Shown: piece by piece, positions 40,088 to 48,358 of the stretch
How positions within the stretch are numbered: the stretch's first letter is position 1
How the letters are laid out: each line of letters opens with the position of its first letter
Assembly: GCA_023429135.1 (NCBI GenBank)
Contig: JAEYWD010000079.1
Coordinates: 1-48,358, forward strand
From: Bacteroidota bacterium
GTDB lineage: Bacteria; Bacteroidota; Bacteroidia; Bacteroidales; JAAUTT01
Length of the DNA stretch: 48,358 nucleotides
Direction: 5' to 3'
The notes under the pieces: model-generated
What the model was told of the DNA's origin: nothing
Database searches by the model: none
The model's input: only the letters and a program-made list of their open reading frames with translations
Made by a program: the position numbers and the translations under genes

Positions 40088-41704
40088 ATGATTGCAGATA
40101 AAATATTTTCATGGAATAAGATGCCTCTTTTGTGTGTGTCGCTGCTAGCTTTTGTAGCCTGCACAGATAAGTTTGAGGACTATAATACCAATCAGCACGA
40201 GGCTACGGAAGAAATGATGTCGCACGATAATCTCAAAACCGGAGCTTTTTTCTCTCAGTTACAACGCAATGTTGTTCTTTTTAAAGACGGGAAAAACGAC
40301 GATGGCAGCTATCAGGTTTCCCAGGGGCTTACCAGCGATATTTATTCTGGATATATCGCACCTACCGGGACATGGTACAGTGGCGTTCACAATGGTTCTT
40401 ACTATTTCATTACCGGATGGATTGAAAAAACTTTCACTTCTGGTTTCTCAAGTGTAATGCCAGCCTGGCAGTCTATCGTCGAAATTTCCGAAAAACAAAA
40501 TCTGCCTGAAGTTTCGGCCCTTGCTACAGTTGTTAAAGTTGAAGCCATGCACCGCGTTGCCGATGCTTACGGGCCGATACCGTATATAAGTTTTGGAAGT
40601 GGATCATTACAAAATAATTACGATGGCCTTGATCAGGTTTATAAAAAGTTTTTCGATGAACTGGACAATGCTATTGATGTCCTTACGGTGTTTATTGAAG
40701 GAAATCCCTCAGCAACTCTTTTATCAAAATACGATCTGGTTTATGAAGGGAATGTTACCAAATGGGTGAGGTTTGCAAACACCCTGCGTCTTCGGTTGGC
40801 AATGAGGGTGGTATACGCGGATCCAGAGCTTGCAAAGACTGAAGCCGAGAAGTCAATCAGTCACCCTGTTGGAGTAATTTCCGAAGTCACCGATAAAGCT
40901 TCGTTGAAACATACATCTAATTTGGTCTATCATCACCCATTGAATGAAATTGCTTATAAATTTAATGCCGGCGAGGCTCGTATGGGTGCTTCCATGGATG
41001 CTTACATGAACGGTTATAGCGATCCGCGCCGTGCAGCATACTTCAAACCGGCAGAATCCGATGGCAAATATCATGGGGTAAGACTAGGTATAACTACTTC
41101 TGTTTGGACACCATACGTTGGTGTAAATATCTCAAACCTTAATGTGGACGAAAGTTCCACCGAGATTGTATGGATTACTGCCGCCGAATCTTATTTTCTT
41201 AGGGCAGAGGGCGCGTTGCGTGGCTGGACTATGGGCGGAACCGCTCAGGAGCTTTACGAAAAAGGTATTGCCATTTCTTTTGAAGAAAATAATTTAAAGG
41301 GAGCTGAGACTTTTATCGCCGACGCTACAAGTACTCCGGCTGCTTTTGCCGATAATACAGGCGGCTCAGGATTAAACGCTCCAGCTCCAAGTGCCATCAC
41401 AATTGCTTGGGATGCAAGTGCAGCATTCGAGAGGAATCTGGAAAGAATTATAACACAGAAATGGATAGCCATTTACCCCGACGGACCAGAGGGATGGGCC
41501 GAATTTCGCCGTACAGGGTATCCTAAATTACTCCCGGTAGTAACAAACAGAAGCAACGGTACAGTGAGTACCGACCTCCAGGTACGACGCATACCTTACC
41601 CTTTGACTGAATACAATAATAACAGTGCAGGGGTACAAACCGGTGTGGCAAAGTTGAGCGGTCAGGATAATGGCGGTACCAAACTCTGGTGGGATAAAAA
41701 ATAA
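40088..41704 (+). CDS. SusD/RagB-family surface glycan-binding lipoprotein
   Basis: 538 residues with a lipobox (LLAFVACTDKFEDYN), the cysteine followed by acidic residues as in surface-exposed Bacteroidota lipoproteins. TPR-like helical segments and the SusD_2-type features RVADAYGPIPYISFG, VTKWVRFANTLRLRLAMRV and WIAIYPDGPEGWAEFRRTGY are plain. SusD caps the SusC barrel and binds the glycan before import. Length and position directly after susC are normal. Confidence 0.93.
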   Translation: MIADKIFSWNKMPLLCVSLLAFVACTDKFEDYNTNQHEATEEMMSHDNLKTGAFFSQLQRNVVLFKDGKNDDGSYQVSQGLTSDIYSGYIAPTGTWYSGVHNGSYYFITGWIEKTFTSGFSSVMPAWQSIVEISEKQNLPEVSALATVVKVEAMHRVADAYGPIPYISFGSGSLQNNYDGLDQVYKKFFDELDNAIDVLTVFIEGNPSATLLSKYDLVYEGNVTKWVRFANTLRLRLAMRVVYADPELAKTEAEKSISHPVGVISEVTDKASLKHTSNLVYHHPLNEIAYKFNAGEARMGASMDAYMNGYSDPRRAAYFKPAESDGKYHGVRLGITTSVWTPYVGVNISNLNVDESSTEIVWITAAESYFLRAEGALRGWTMGGTAQELYEKGIAISFEENNLKGAETFIADATSTPAAFADNTGGSGLNAPAPSAITIAWDASAAFERNLERIITQKWIAIYPDGPEGWAEFRRTGYPKLLPVVTNRSNGTVSTDLQVRRIPYPLTEYNNNSAGVQTGVAKLSGQDNGGTKLWWDKK

Positions 41705-41724
41705 TTCAGTGTTTAATTTTAAAA

Positions 41725-42771
41725 ATGAGTACAATGAAAATAAAATTATCAGGTTTATTGATTTTCATTCTTTCGGGGTTTGTTATTACAGGTTGTGATA
41801 CCGAACCGGAGGCGCTGGAAATCCAGAAACTAAAAACATACGATGATCAATATTACGAAAACCTCCGGGCTTACAAGAAATCGGAACACTGCCTTTCTTT
41901 TGGTTGGTATGCCGCCTATGCGCCGCTCGAAGGTGTAACCGGTTATAAAGATCCTGCTTCATGGGGAGAGCGTATTGCCGGTATTCCAGATAGCCTTGAT
42001 ATTTGTTCCCTCTGGATGGGTATTCCCAGCAACGATCCTGCCAGTAGCAGTTACGCCCCGGTTGCTTATGCTGATATGATTTTTGCCCGTAAGATGAAAG
42101 GAACTCGTTTTGTTGCCCCTTCTATTGTAAGAATGAATAAGACCATAACTTTGAAAGATGGGACCCAATACGATTTAACACAGCATCATGATGATGAAGG
42201 TATTGCGATTTATGGGCAATATCTGGTAGATCAGGTACTTGATGCAGATATTGACGGGGTTGACCTCGATTACGAACCGGAAGGCGACTGGATGCAGGGT
42301 GATAATTTTGTCAAATTGGTTGAATATATTGGTCAGTATTTTGGTCCAAAAGGTAAGCATCCCGAAAAACTGCTCTGCGTCGATTTTTATAACCAGGCGC
42401 CTCCAAGTGGAACAGAATCTTTTGTAAATTATTATATCAGACAGTCTTATTCGGCAAGTTCGGCAACAACATTGCAAAGTCAGTATAATGCAATAAACTG
42501 GGCACCTCCTTCAAAGTTTATAGTTACAGAAACATTTGGCGACAACTATGCCAATGGGGGCGTTGCCTTTACGGAAGTCGATGGAAATACGCTTACAAAA
42601 GATGGGAAACGCATGTACTCACTTGAAGGAATGGCCCGTTGGAATCCAACTCAAGGTAAAAAGGCCGGTTTTGGCGCTTTTTATTTCGACAGGGATTATT
42701 TCTCTTCTACTGGTATTCCTTACTACAATATCAGGCGTTGCATCCAGATTGCAAATCCTGCAATTCGTTAA
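41725..42771 (+). CDS. GH18 endo-beta-N-acetylglucosaminidase, surface lipoprotein
   Basis: 348 residues: lipobox at C24 (GFVITGCDTEPEA, acidic +2 to +6) and a GH18 barrel. The catalytic DxxDxDxE motif is intact at D177, D180, D182 and E184 (DGVDLDYE), with E184 the acid/base and D182 orienting the substrate acetamido group. The overall form is that of Bacteroides EndoBT-type enzymes, which cut the chitobiose core of N-glycans, rather than chitinases, which usually carry extra domains. Gene order SusC-SusD-GH18-DUF1735-DUF1735 closely resembles the B. thetaiotaomicron high-mannose N-glycan locus. A second ATG three codons downstream is an alternative start; either gives the same mature lipoprotein. 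N-glycan specificity is inferred. Confidence 0.9.
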   Translation: MSTMKIKLSGLLIFILSGFVITGCDTEPEALEIQKLKTYDDQYYENLRAYKKSEHCLSFGWYAAYAPLEGVTGYKDPASWGERIAGIPDSLDICSLWMGIPSNDPASSSYAPVAYADMIFARKMKGTRFVAPSIVRMNKTITLKDGTQYDLTQHHDDEGIAIYGQYLVDQVLDADIDGVDLDYEPEGDWMQGDNFVKLVEYIGQYFGPKGKHPEKLLCVDFYNQAPPSGTESFVNYYIRQSYSASSATTLQSQYNAINWAPPSKFIVTETFGDNYANGGVAFTEVDGNTLTKDGKRMYSLEGMARWNPTQGKKAGFGAFYFDRDYFSSTGIPYYNIRRCIQIANPAIR

Positions 42772-42804
42772 GTATTGTTCAAGAATCAATTAAATGAAAT
42801 TGAA

Positions 42805-44025
42805 ATGAAGAAAAGAATAAATATACTATCAATACTGTTAGTCGCCGCATGTTCCTTATTTTTGACAGCCTGCGACTCTGAAGGTGACACATTCGATTAT
42901 AATAAAAATGTGATCCTCGTTACCGGTACCGACACCGACCCAATGGTTAAATTCGTTGTGGAGGACACTCCAGCTTCATACACAGTTACAGCGTCGGCTA
43001 CAGAAAAAGTTACTGAGGATGTTGCAGTAACCTTTGCCCAGGATAATTCTTTGGTAGCAGCATATAATGCTGAACATAAAACCAATTATTATGCTGTTCC
43101 TGACGGAGCTGTCGAAATTGACGGAACAGAAGGCATTATTAAGGCCGGTCGTGCATCGTCAACTGGCATTACAGTTAAAATTATTTCAACTGAAAATTTC
43201 AAGGATGGCCGTGCTTATGTTATTCCGGTTACAATAAATAGTGTAAAAGGTGGAAATATGGATGTCCTTCCTGCTTCAAAAACAGTTTTTCTGAAGGTGT
43301 CGAGGGTTCTTAATTTTAACTCACTTGACATGAGTTACACCGGATTGTATAGCAGTTATATTGCTCCTGCCGATAAAATTGTTGATCTTCCAAATTATAC
43401 TTTTGAAATCAAATGTTATCTCAATGCCAATGCATGGGGAGGAATTCGTCGTTTATGCAACTTCGGACCAAAAGATGAGTCGGTTACCAACCTGCTCCGC
43501 TTTGGCGAAAGTGGTCAGGATGCAAATGCTTTGCAGTGGGTAACTCCAGGAGGAGGTATGTTCTCTTCAACACGCTTTAATACAGAGCAGTGGTATACAA
43601 TTTCCATAACATTTAACGGCAGTAATTATGTTATGTATGTAAATGGAGTTAAAGATGCCCAGTTGGCAGGAAAGAAAGGCACATCTTTTCAGCGACTGGA
43701 GTTGGGAATGTCGTGGACTACTTATGCCACCTCACAGAAATTCCCTGGCCGCATCGCCGAAATCCGCCTATGGAATAGAGCCCTTACTACCGGCGAACTT
43801 AAGGTCGGGCTTTGTGGTGTCGATCCTAAAAGTGAAGGATTGGTTGCTTACTGGAAGTTGAATGAAGGGGAAGGGCATATTTTTAATGATGCAACCGGAA
43901 ATGGTTACAATATGGATTGGTCCGACACCTGGAGAGAAGTTACCGAAGGTGCTGGTCTTGTAAAACAGGACAAGAGTAGTTACGTTCATTGGATAATCGA
44001 TGATAAGAACAAATGTAATCAGTAG
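42805..44025 (+). CDS. DUF1735 and LamG-like domain surface lipoprotein
   Basis: 406 residues from the ATG at 42805, which starts a lipoprotein signal (ILLVAACSLFLTACDSEGD, C23). An N-terminal DUF1735 domain (about 35-165) is followed by a concanavalin A-like LamG_3 lectin domain (about 180-395; YTFEIKCYLNANAWGGIRRL, RIAEIRLWNRALTTGEL, GLVAYWKLNEGEGHIF). Such proteins are surface glycan-binding proteins of PULs. Acidic residues after the cysteine fit export to the cell surface. It begins 33 nt after GH18 and probably holds glycan for that enzyme and for SusD. Confidence 0.88.
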   Translation: MKKRINILSILLVAACSLFLTACDSEGDTFDYNKNVILVTGTDTDPMVKFVVEDTPASYTVTASATEKVTEDVAVTFAQDNSLVAAYNAEHKTNYYAVPDGAVEIDGTEGIIKAGRASSTGITVKIISTENFKDGRAYVIPVTINSVKGGNMDVLPASKTVFLKVSRVLNFNSLDMSYTGLYSSYIAPADKIVDLPNYTFEIKCYLNANAWGGIRRLCNFGPKDESVTNLLRFGESGQDANALQWVTPGGGMFSSTRFNTEQWYTISITFNGSNYVMYVNGVKDAQLAGKKGTSFQRLELGMSWTTYATSQKFPGRIAEIRLWNRALTTGELKVGLCGVDPKSEGLVAYWKLNEGEGHIFNDATGNGYNMDWSDTWREVTEGAGLVKQDKSSYVHWIIDDKNKCNQ

Positions 44026-44052
44026 CTCTTATTAACTTTAAAAAATACAAAA

Positions 44053-45060
44053 ATGAATATATCGACAGTTTTAAGATATTTCCTTGTTTTACTTGCTTTA
44101 GGGTCATCCTTTATGATCCTGTCGTGCGATGACGACAAAAGCTACGATGTTGTTGGGGATCCTTCAAATATAGTTTATATTAATATGCAGGAATGGAGCT
44201 CTATCAATACTCCTAAAAATTCTCTGGCATTTAATGTTCTGCATACTCCAATTGGCGAAGTTGGAAAAGTTTCGGCTAAAATTTCAGTTCGTTCTACTAA
44301 ACCGATGGGTAAAACTGTAACTGTACAGGCAAAATTGGATAATTCTCTTGTAGAAACTTACAATACAACATATAAGACCAGTTATGCAACAATTCCCGAT
44401 GGGATTGTGAAGGTTAGTAATGAAATGGTTTCAATTGCAGAAGGAAAGTTTTTATCCGGAGATTCGGTTCTTATTTCTGTAGACTCTGCAAAACTTGCAA
44501 CCTTAACAGAGCCTGTTTATCTGATTCCGGTAAGGTTGGTTTCAACTTCTGATGCAAAAATCAAAATAAGTTCTGATTATAACACTGCTTACGTTTTGAT
44601 TAACCGATCTGTTACCAATCTTTATAACTCGCCTGTTGCTGCAGATATGACCGGCACTTTATTAACCGGAAAAACATTGTGGTCTGCATCATTAAATGTT
44701 GCATTCTCAAATGCAATAACAAGGCTTCTGGATGGCAGTACATCTACTTATTGCCTTATCTCTCCAGCTCAGCCTTGTGCTTTAACAGTCGATATGAAGA
44801 ATGAATATAGCGGTATTACCGGCATACGCTTGCATAGTTATTCAACTTCCTATTCTATTACATCGGCAAATATTTTAACAAGCAATGATGGTAATGAATG
44901 GACTTCACAAGGAACTGCAGCCTTATCAATTTCTACTGCATACCAGTATGTGAAGTTTTTTGCACCTGTAACAGTACGTTATATTAAAGTGGATATAAAG
45001 GGTTACAGGTCATCTACATATCTTGTGTTAGCTGAGGTTGATGTATATAGGACAAATTAA
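44053..45060 (+). CDS. DUF1735 and F5/8-type-C domain surface lipoprotein
   Basis: 335 residues with lipobox C25 followed by DDDK, a strong surface-export signature. DUF1735 spans about 40-180. A discoidin (F5/8 type C) domain closes the protein (about 200-335; TRLLDGSTSTYCLIS, TVRYIKVDIKGYRSSTYLV, AEVDVYRTN). Discoidin domains bind carbohydrate. It is the last gene of the PUL: a trinucleotide repeat and a terminator follow. No exo-acting glycosidase follows within the window. Confidence 0.87.
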   Translation: MNISTVLRYFLVLLALGSSFMILSCDDDKSYDVVGDPSNIVYINMQEWSSINTPKNSLAFNVLHTPIGEVGKVSAKISVRSTKPMGKTVTVQAKLDNSLVETYNTTYKTSYATIPDGIVKVSNEMVSIAEGKFLSGDSVLISVDSAKLATLTEPVYLIPVRLVSTSDAKIKISSDYNTAYVLINRSVTNLYNSPVAADMTGTLLTGKTLWSASLNVAFSNAITRLLDGSTSTYCLISPAQPCALTVDMKNEYSGITGIRLHSYSTSYSITSANILTSNDGNEWTSQGTAALSISTAYQYVKFFAPVTVRYIKVDIKGYRSSTYLVLAEVDVYRTN

Positions 45061-45063
45061 ACT

Positions 45064-45095
<32 letters not shown>

Positions 45096-45099
45096 TCTG

Positions 45100-45140
45100 A
45101 AATCGTGTGACTGGAAACGGTCGCACGATTTGTTTGTTTT
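45100..45140 (+). terminator. Terminator of the PUL, directly before the DUF1573 start codon
   Basis: AAATCGTGTGAC and GTCGCACGATTT form a 12-bp stem with one G.U pair around an 8-nt loop, followed by TTTGTTTT-type sequence. The ATG of the next gene is only 4 nt past the T-rich end, so the structure also overlaps the leader of that gene. Confidence 0.85.
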
Positions 45141-45143
45141 ATC

Positions 45144-45869
45144 ATGAGAAGTTTTATTTCTTCCCTTTTCGGTATAGTTTTTCTTAGTCAGGTTTTCTCT
45201 CAGACAACCTCTCCTTTGGCCTTTGAAGAAAGTATATTTGATTTTAACGACGTTTTGGAGAAAAACGGGAAAGTGTCGCATACCTTTATTTTTAGAAACA
45301 GGGGTTCTCAACCGGTTATAATTGACGAAGTATTGAGCGGTTGTGGTTGTACAAGCCATATCTATTCCAAAGAATCTGTTAAACCTGGCCACACAGGTAA
45401 AATAACTATATCGTTTGATCCTCTTTATCGTCCTGGTTTTTTTTCAAAAGAAATTGTTGTTTTCAGCAATAAAAGAAAAAATACCAACAGGTTATGGGTA
45501 AAAGGAACCGTAATCCCTATTGATCATCCGGTGGAAGAGGATCATCCTTATTATTTCGGGTCGGGTTTATATCTGAGTTTAAAGGTTCTTTCCTTTGGTA
45601 ATTTAAGTCGTGGGGGAAGCAAACAGATAAAGCTCCGGTATGCAAATAATACCAAACAAACTATGTCACTTGGTTTTTTTGTTGAGGGTAGCGATTCTAA
45701 TCTGAAGTTCAATTCTCCCGGAAATCTGGCTCCCCTTCAAAGAGGAGTTATGGTTTTTACTTATACAATGTCCAGGCACCTAGCTGGCGAATCTGTTGTA
45801 AATATCTTTCCTGTTGTGAATGGAAAGCGACTATCGCAACCACTTGTGGCAAGGATCACCGGTATTTAG
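45144..45869 (+). CDS. Exported DUF1573 protein
   Basis: 241 residues with a signal peptide (about 1-20, ending VFSQ). One DUF1573 Ig-like domain at about 28-130 shows FDFNDVLEKNGKVSHTFIFR and the conserved VLSGCGCTSH; a second beta-sandwich-like stretch follows to about 240. DUF1573 proteins are common, uncharacterised secreted proteins of Bacteroidota and Planctomycetota. It starts 84 nt after the PUL on the same strand but behind the terminator, so its expression depends on readthrough or on a promoter I could not identify. Confidence 0.82.
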   Translation: MRSFISSLFGIVFLSQVFSQTTSPLAFEESIFDFNDVLEKNGKVSHTFIFRNRGSQPVIIDEVLSGCGCTSHIYSKESVKPGHTGKITISFDPLYRPGFFSKEIVVFSNKRKNTNRLWVKGTVIPIDHPVEEDHPYYFGSGLYLSLKVLSFGNLSRGGSKQIKLRYANNTKQTMSLGFFVEGSDSNLKFNSPGNLAPLQRGVMVFTYTMSRHLAGESVVNIFPVVNGKRLSQPLVARITGI

Positions 45870-45929
45870 TTAACAATTCCTGTTTTATATTGCCAAATAA
45901 TAAGCTTAAATTGCGCAAAATAAGCTTTT

Positions 45930-46775
45930 ATGGCATTAACTTTTCCAACCCAGGTTTTTCCTGTTTATTTTAATTCTTTTGTTGTTCCCGGAGCGGCTAT
46001 GGTTTCTTGTCCAGGCAAGGACTGGCGTAAATTTTATCCTGCAATCAACACGGATTTCAGTCGTTGGGTATTGCGTTCTATAATAGTGGTAAAAGGCGGA
46101 TCAGTTGTTCTTTTCGACACTGGTTTCGGCAATAAGCAACCCGATTCATTTTTCGAACCTTTTCATATTGAAGGAGATTACAAGCTCGATGCTCAACTTC
46201 AGGAAATTGGCCTCTCCAAAACCGATATTACCGATGTGGTGCTTACTCATCTTCATTACGATCACTGTGGCGGGTGTTTGTTAAAAGAAGGAAATAAAAT
46301 TGTTCCCGCTTTTCCTAAAGCAAAACTCTGGATTTCGTCCCAACAATGGGAAACAGCTCATAATCCTTCCGAAGAAGAAAAGGAATCCTTTCTTGACGAG
46401 AACATTCTGACGTTAAAAGATTTTTACAACATTCAGTTTGTCGAAGAAGGAGGCTATTTGCCGGGTATTTATTTCAAAATAGCCAATGGTCATACCCGCG
46501 GACAAATTATTCCTCTGATAAAACTCTCTGAGGGAAATCTGCTTTTTGGCGCCGATCTTTTCCCGTCTTCAGCCCACCTGGACCCCGAAATCAATATGGC
46601 TTATGATACTGACCGGGAGCAGGCCAAAATGGAAAAGCAACAGATTCTGGACGAATGTATCCGTAACAATTATGTTGTTGCTTTTCAGCACGGGTTATTT
46701 ATCGAGGCAGGCAGGGTGTCGAAAGTGAAAGACCAAATAGAGGTAACTCCGGTAAAGTTGGATGCTCTGCAATAA
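45930..46775 (+). CDS. MBL-fold metallo-hydrolase
   Basis: 281 residues, cytoplasmic (no signal peptide). The metal motif HxHxDH is intact at H107, H109, D111 and H112 (LTHLHYDHCGG). Further family positions are VLFDTGFGN before it and NGHTRGQIIPL and LFGADLFPSS after it, giving the remaining metal ligands. The size and the DTGFGN-type N-terminal half match the lactonase/AttM-like and related hydrolases. Substrate is not predictable. It lies 60 nt after the DUF1573 gene and convergent with prfB. Confidence 0.88.
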   Translation: MALTFPTQVFPVYFNSFVVPGAAMVSCPGKDWRKFYPAINTDFSRWVLRSIIVVKGGSVVLFDTGFGNKQPDSFFEPFHIEGDYKLDAQLQEIGLSKTDITDVVLTHLHYDHCGGCLLKEGNKIVPAFPKAKLWISSQQWETAHNPSEEEKESFLDENILTLKDFYNIQFVEEGGYLPGIYFKIANGHTRGQIIPLIKLSEGNLLFGADLFPSSAHLDPEINMAYDTDREQAKMEKQQILDECIRNNYVVAFQHGLFIEAGRVSKVKDQIEVTPVKLDALQ

Positions 46776-46856
46776 GGTCACTCTTGAACATCCTTGAAGG
46801 TGTTGCCTCGTAATTCGAAAAGAAAAAGATGAACTGATTGATAAGATCTTTTTAAT

Positions 46857-47952
46857 CTATTCTCCCCCAAATTCCATTAAAAATGCCTTTATAAAATCCT
46901 GGATATCGCCATCCAGAACATCCGAAGCATTGGATGTTTCGTGGTTGGTCCGCAGGTCCTTCACTAGTTTGTAAGGATGCAGCACATAATTGCGGATTTG
47001 CGAACCCCATTCTATTTTCATCTTCTTTCCTTCCACCTCAGCTTGTTTCTCGCGTCGTTTCTGAAGCTCAAGTTCGTATAACATCGATTTCAGAATCCGC
47101 ATGGCGTTTTCCTTGTTCTTATGCTGGGAGCGGTCTTCCTGGTTTTCTATTACTATGCCGGTAGGAGCGTGGCGTAACCGTACTGCCGTTTCAACCTTGT
47201 TAACATTTTGTCCGCCTGCTCCTGAAGAGCGATATGTTTCGAAGGTAATATCGGCAAGGTTTATCACAATTTCAATGGTGTCGTCCACAAGCGGCGAAAC
47301 ATAAACGGAGGCAAACGATGTATGCCGGCGGGCGTTAGAGTCAAAAGGGGAGATGCGCACCAGACGGTGAACGCCCGACTCACCTTTCAGAAAGCCATAG
47401 GCATAATCTCCGTCGAATTCCAGCGTTACGCTTTTAATACCGGCTTCTTCGCCGTTCAGAAAATCGAGTTCTTTTATCTTGTAGTTGTTGCGTTCGGCGT
47501 ACCGCATGTACATGCGCATAAGCATCTGAGCCCAGTCCTGGCTCTCTGTTCCACCCGCTCCAGCATTAATTTTTACGATAGCGCCAAGCTTGTCCGCTTC
47601 GAAGCGAAGCATATTTTTAAATTCCAGCTCTTCGGTAAACTTCAGCGTTGTCTGAAACTGCTGGTCCACATCCTCCTCACTGGCTTCGCCTTCCTTAAGG
47701 AAATCGAGAACAACATTCAAATCTTCCAGCGACGATTTAACTTTATTGTATGCTGTAATCCATTCTTTTATTGAGGCAACCTGTTTCAGTTGTTTTTCGG
47801 CCGATTTAGGATCGTCCCAGAATTTGGGATCTTTTGTTTTTTCTTCTTCTTCTTCGAGTTGAATTAACTTACGATCGATGTCAAAGATGCCTCCTGAGCG
47901 CCTGCTCGCGCTCCGCAAGGTCTTTTACCTGCTCTGCAATAACCATAAACAT
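46857..47952 (-). CDS. prfB: Peptide chain release factor 2, with programmed +1 frameshift
   Basis: 364 residues after frameshift (or 362 from the second ATG at 47946). The first frame encodes MFMVIAEQVKDLAEREQALR and reaches CTT TGA C; reading must slip +1 there to continue as DIDRKLIQLEEEEEKTKDPK. RF2 marks are the anticodon-like SPF in RISPFDSNARRHTS and the GGQ of SSGAGGQNVNKVETAVRLRH. RF2 ends translation at TGA and TAA. The in-frame TGA makes the gene self-regulating: low RF2 lets ribosomes slip and make more RF2. A full promoter sits upstream and recO follows on the upstream side. Confidence 0.95.
47880..47895 (-). promoter_or_regulatory. prfB: prfB programmed frameshift site
   Basis: On the minus strand AGGAGG CAT CTT TGA C: an internal SD-like AGGAGG, a 3-nt spacer, the slippery CTT and the in-frame TGA stop followed by C. 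This is the same layout as in E. coli prfB (AGGGGG TAT CTT TGA C). Frame arithmetic confirms a +1 shift between the two open frames. Confidence 0.95.
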
Positions 47953-47965
47953 AAAATTTAGGGTG

Positions 47966-47996
47966 CAAAGATAGGGTTTTTTACACTATCGACAAA
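47966..47996 (-). promoter_or_regulatory. Bacteroidota promoter of prfB
   Basis: On the minus strand TTTG, exactly 19 nt, then TATCTTTG: a complete match to the -33 and -7 consensus. Transcription would begin near 47961, giving a very short leader of 8-14 nt. Confidence 0.75.
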
Positions 47997-48013
47997 GACA
48001 GGGTTTTCTGCTG

Positions 48014-48358
48014 CTAATCGAAAAGCTCCTTCAATATCTGCAGCGACTGTATATTCAAATGCCCGTGAAGATGTAACCTGTATAGTTCGAGCAGTATCTC
48101 CAAAAGCTCAACTCTTTCAATCCTGTTTAAACTTAAAGTGTGTGCGTTTTCAAAACTGAGGTTGATTATTGCACGAAATTTAGAGCTAATCCTTTTGCTG
48201 TAACAATATTCATTATTGGAGGTCTCAGGAACAAAGCTTCCGTTCAACGCATCAAAAACATTGTTGGTTTCCGAATAGTTGTCAAGCGGAAAGAAACCCA
48301 GAAATTTTGAGAGTTGCAGCAGGAAAAGAATGTGAAAATTTGCGATATCGTTTTCACT
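48014..48358 (-). CDS. recO: DNA repair protein RecO, C-terminal part (cut by window end)
   Basis: 114 codons plus stop, continuing in frame to the window end with no start, so only the C-terminal portion is visible. Segments HILFLLQLSKFLGFFPLDN, ERVELLEILLELYRLHLHGH and QSLQILKELFD match the helical C-terminal domain of Bacteroidota RecO. RecO helps load RecA on single-stranded DNA in the RecFOR pathway. It is on the same strand as prfB and upstream of it, but prfB has its own promoter in the 61-nt gap. Confidence 0.82.
   Translation of the reverse strand, partial: SENDIANFHILFLLQLSKFLGFFPLDNYSETNNVFDALNGSFVPETSNNEYCYSKRISSKFRAIINLSFENAHTLSLNRIERVELLEILLELYRLHLHGHLNIQSLQILKELFD

Overview
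The window reads as a chromosomal segment of a Bacteroidota (class Bacteroidia) bacterium. The pointers are an ECF sigma / FecR anti-sigma / SusC / SusD polysaccharide utilisation locus (PUL), DUF1735, DUF1573 and two-component-propeller lipoproteins, a two-subunit methylmalonyl-CoA mutase, OMP_b-brl-type TonB-dependent receptors, and several good matches to the Bacteroidota promoter (TTTG, 19-20 nt, TAnnTTTG) with few Shine-Dalgarno (SD) sequences. No tRNA, rRNA, CRISPR array, transposase or phage gene was seen. The first ~46 bases are a poly-C tract that looks like a contig-end artefact.

Layout. (1) 0.2-4.3 kb, minus strand: translationally coupled methylmalonyl-CoA mutase subunits; the small subunit carries an unusual Cys-rich insertion. 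(2) 4.4-7.0 kb: a GT9 glycosyltransferase, a RarD-type transporter whose stop codon lies in an 11-bp tandem repeat, and an exported PPOX-fold protein. (3) 7.3-10.6 kb: a coupled pair, a DUF6263-like secreted protein and an outer-membrane beta-barrel receptor. (4) 10.7-13.9 kb, minus strand: a frameshifted LysR regulator, a YeiH-type transporter and a two-domain ChrA transporter. Near-identical LysR-type inverted repeats sit about 63-68 nt upstream of the predicted start sites of both lysR and yeiH. (5) 14.0-20.3 kb, plus strand: an exported TldD-like metalloprotease and its catalytically degenerate partner, then an SPFH-GYF protein and a tail-anchored double zinc-ribbon protein with their own promoter, then an orphan HigA-like regulator. 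(6) 20.4-31.4 kb: class I fumarase, two seven-bladed propeller lipoproteins, an ABC-F ATPase, an Fsr-type MFS exporter, PBP1A, and a lipoprotein 5 nt upstream of PBP1A with a caspase/gingipain-like His-Gly / Ala-Cys signature. (7) 31.5-33.7 kb: a VIT-VWA protein. (8) 33.9-45.1 kb, plus strand: a sugar-phosphate-isomerase-like protein and then the PUL (ECF sigma, FecR, SusC with STN domain, SusD, GH18, DUF1735-LamG, DUF1735-F5/8C). (9) 45.1-48.4 kb: DUF1573 protein, MBL-fold hydrolase, prfB with its programmed +1 frameshift, and the C-terminal part of recO running off the window.

How the genes work together. The PUL resembles Bacteroides N-glycan loci: the GH18 enzyme would release glycans at the cell surface, the two DUF1735 lipoproteins would bind them, SusCD would import them, and the STN domain would signal through FecR to the ECF sigma factor. 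The LysR-YeiH-ChrA block looks like a small, self-regulated inorganic-anion (sulfur oxyanion/chromate) export module. The exported TldD/TldE-like pair beside a membrane-scaffold pair (SPFH + zinc ribbon) is the least familiar arrangement here, and the strongest candidate for an undescribed envelope system together with the clan-CD-like lipoprotein next to PBP1A.
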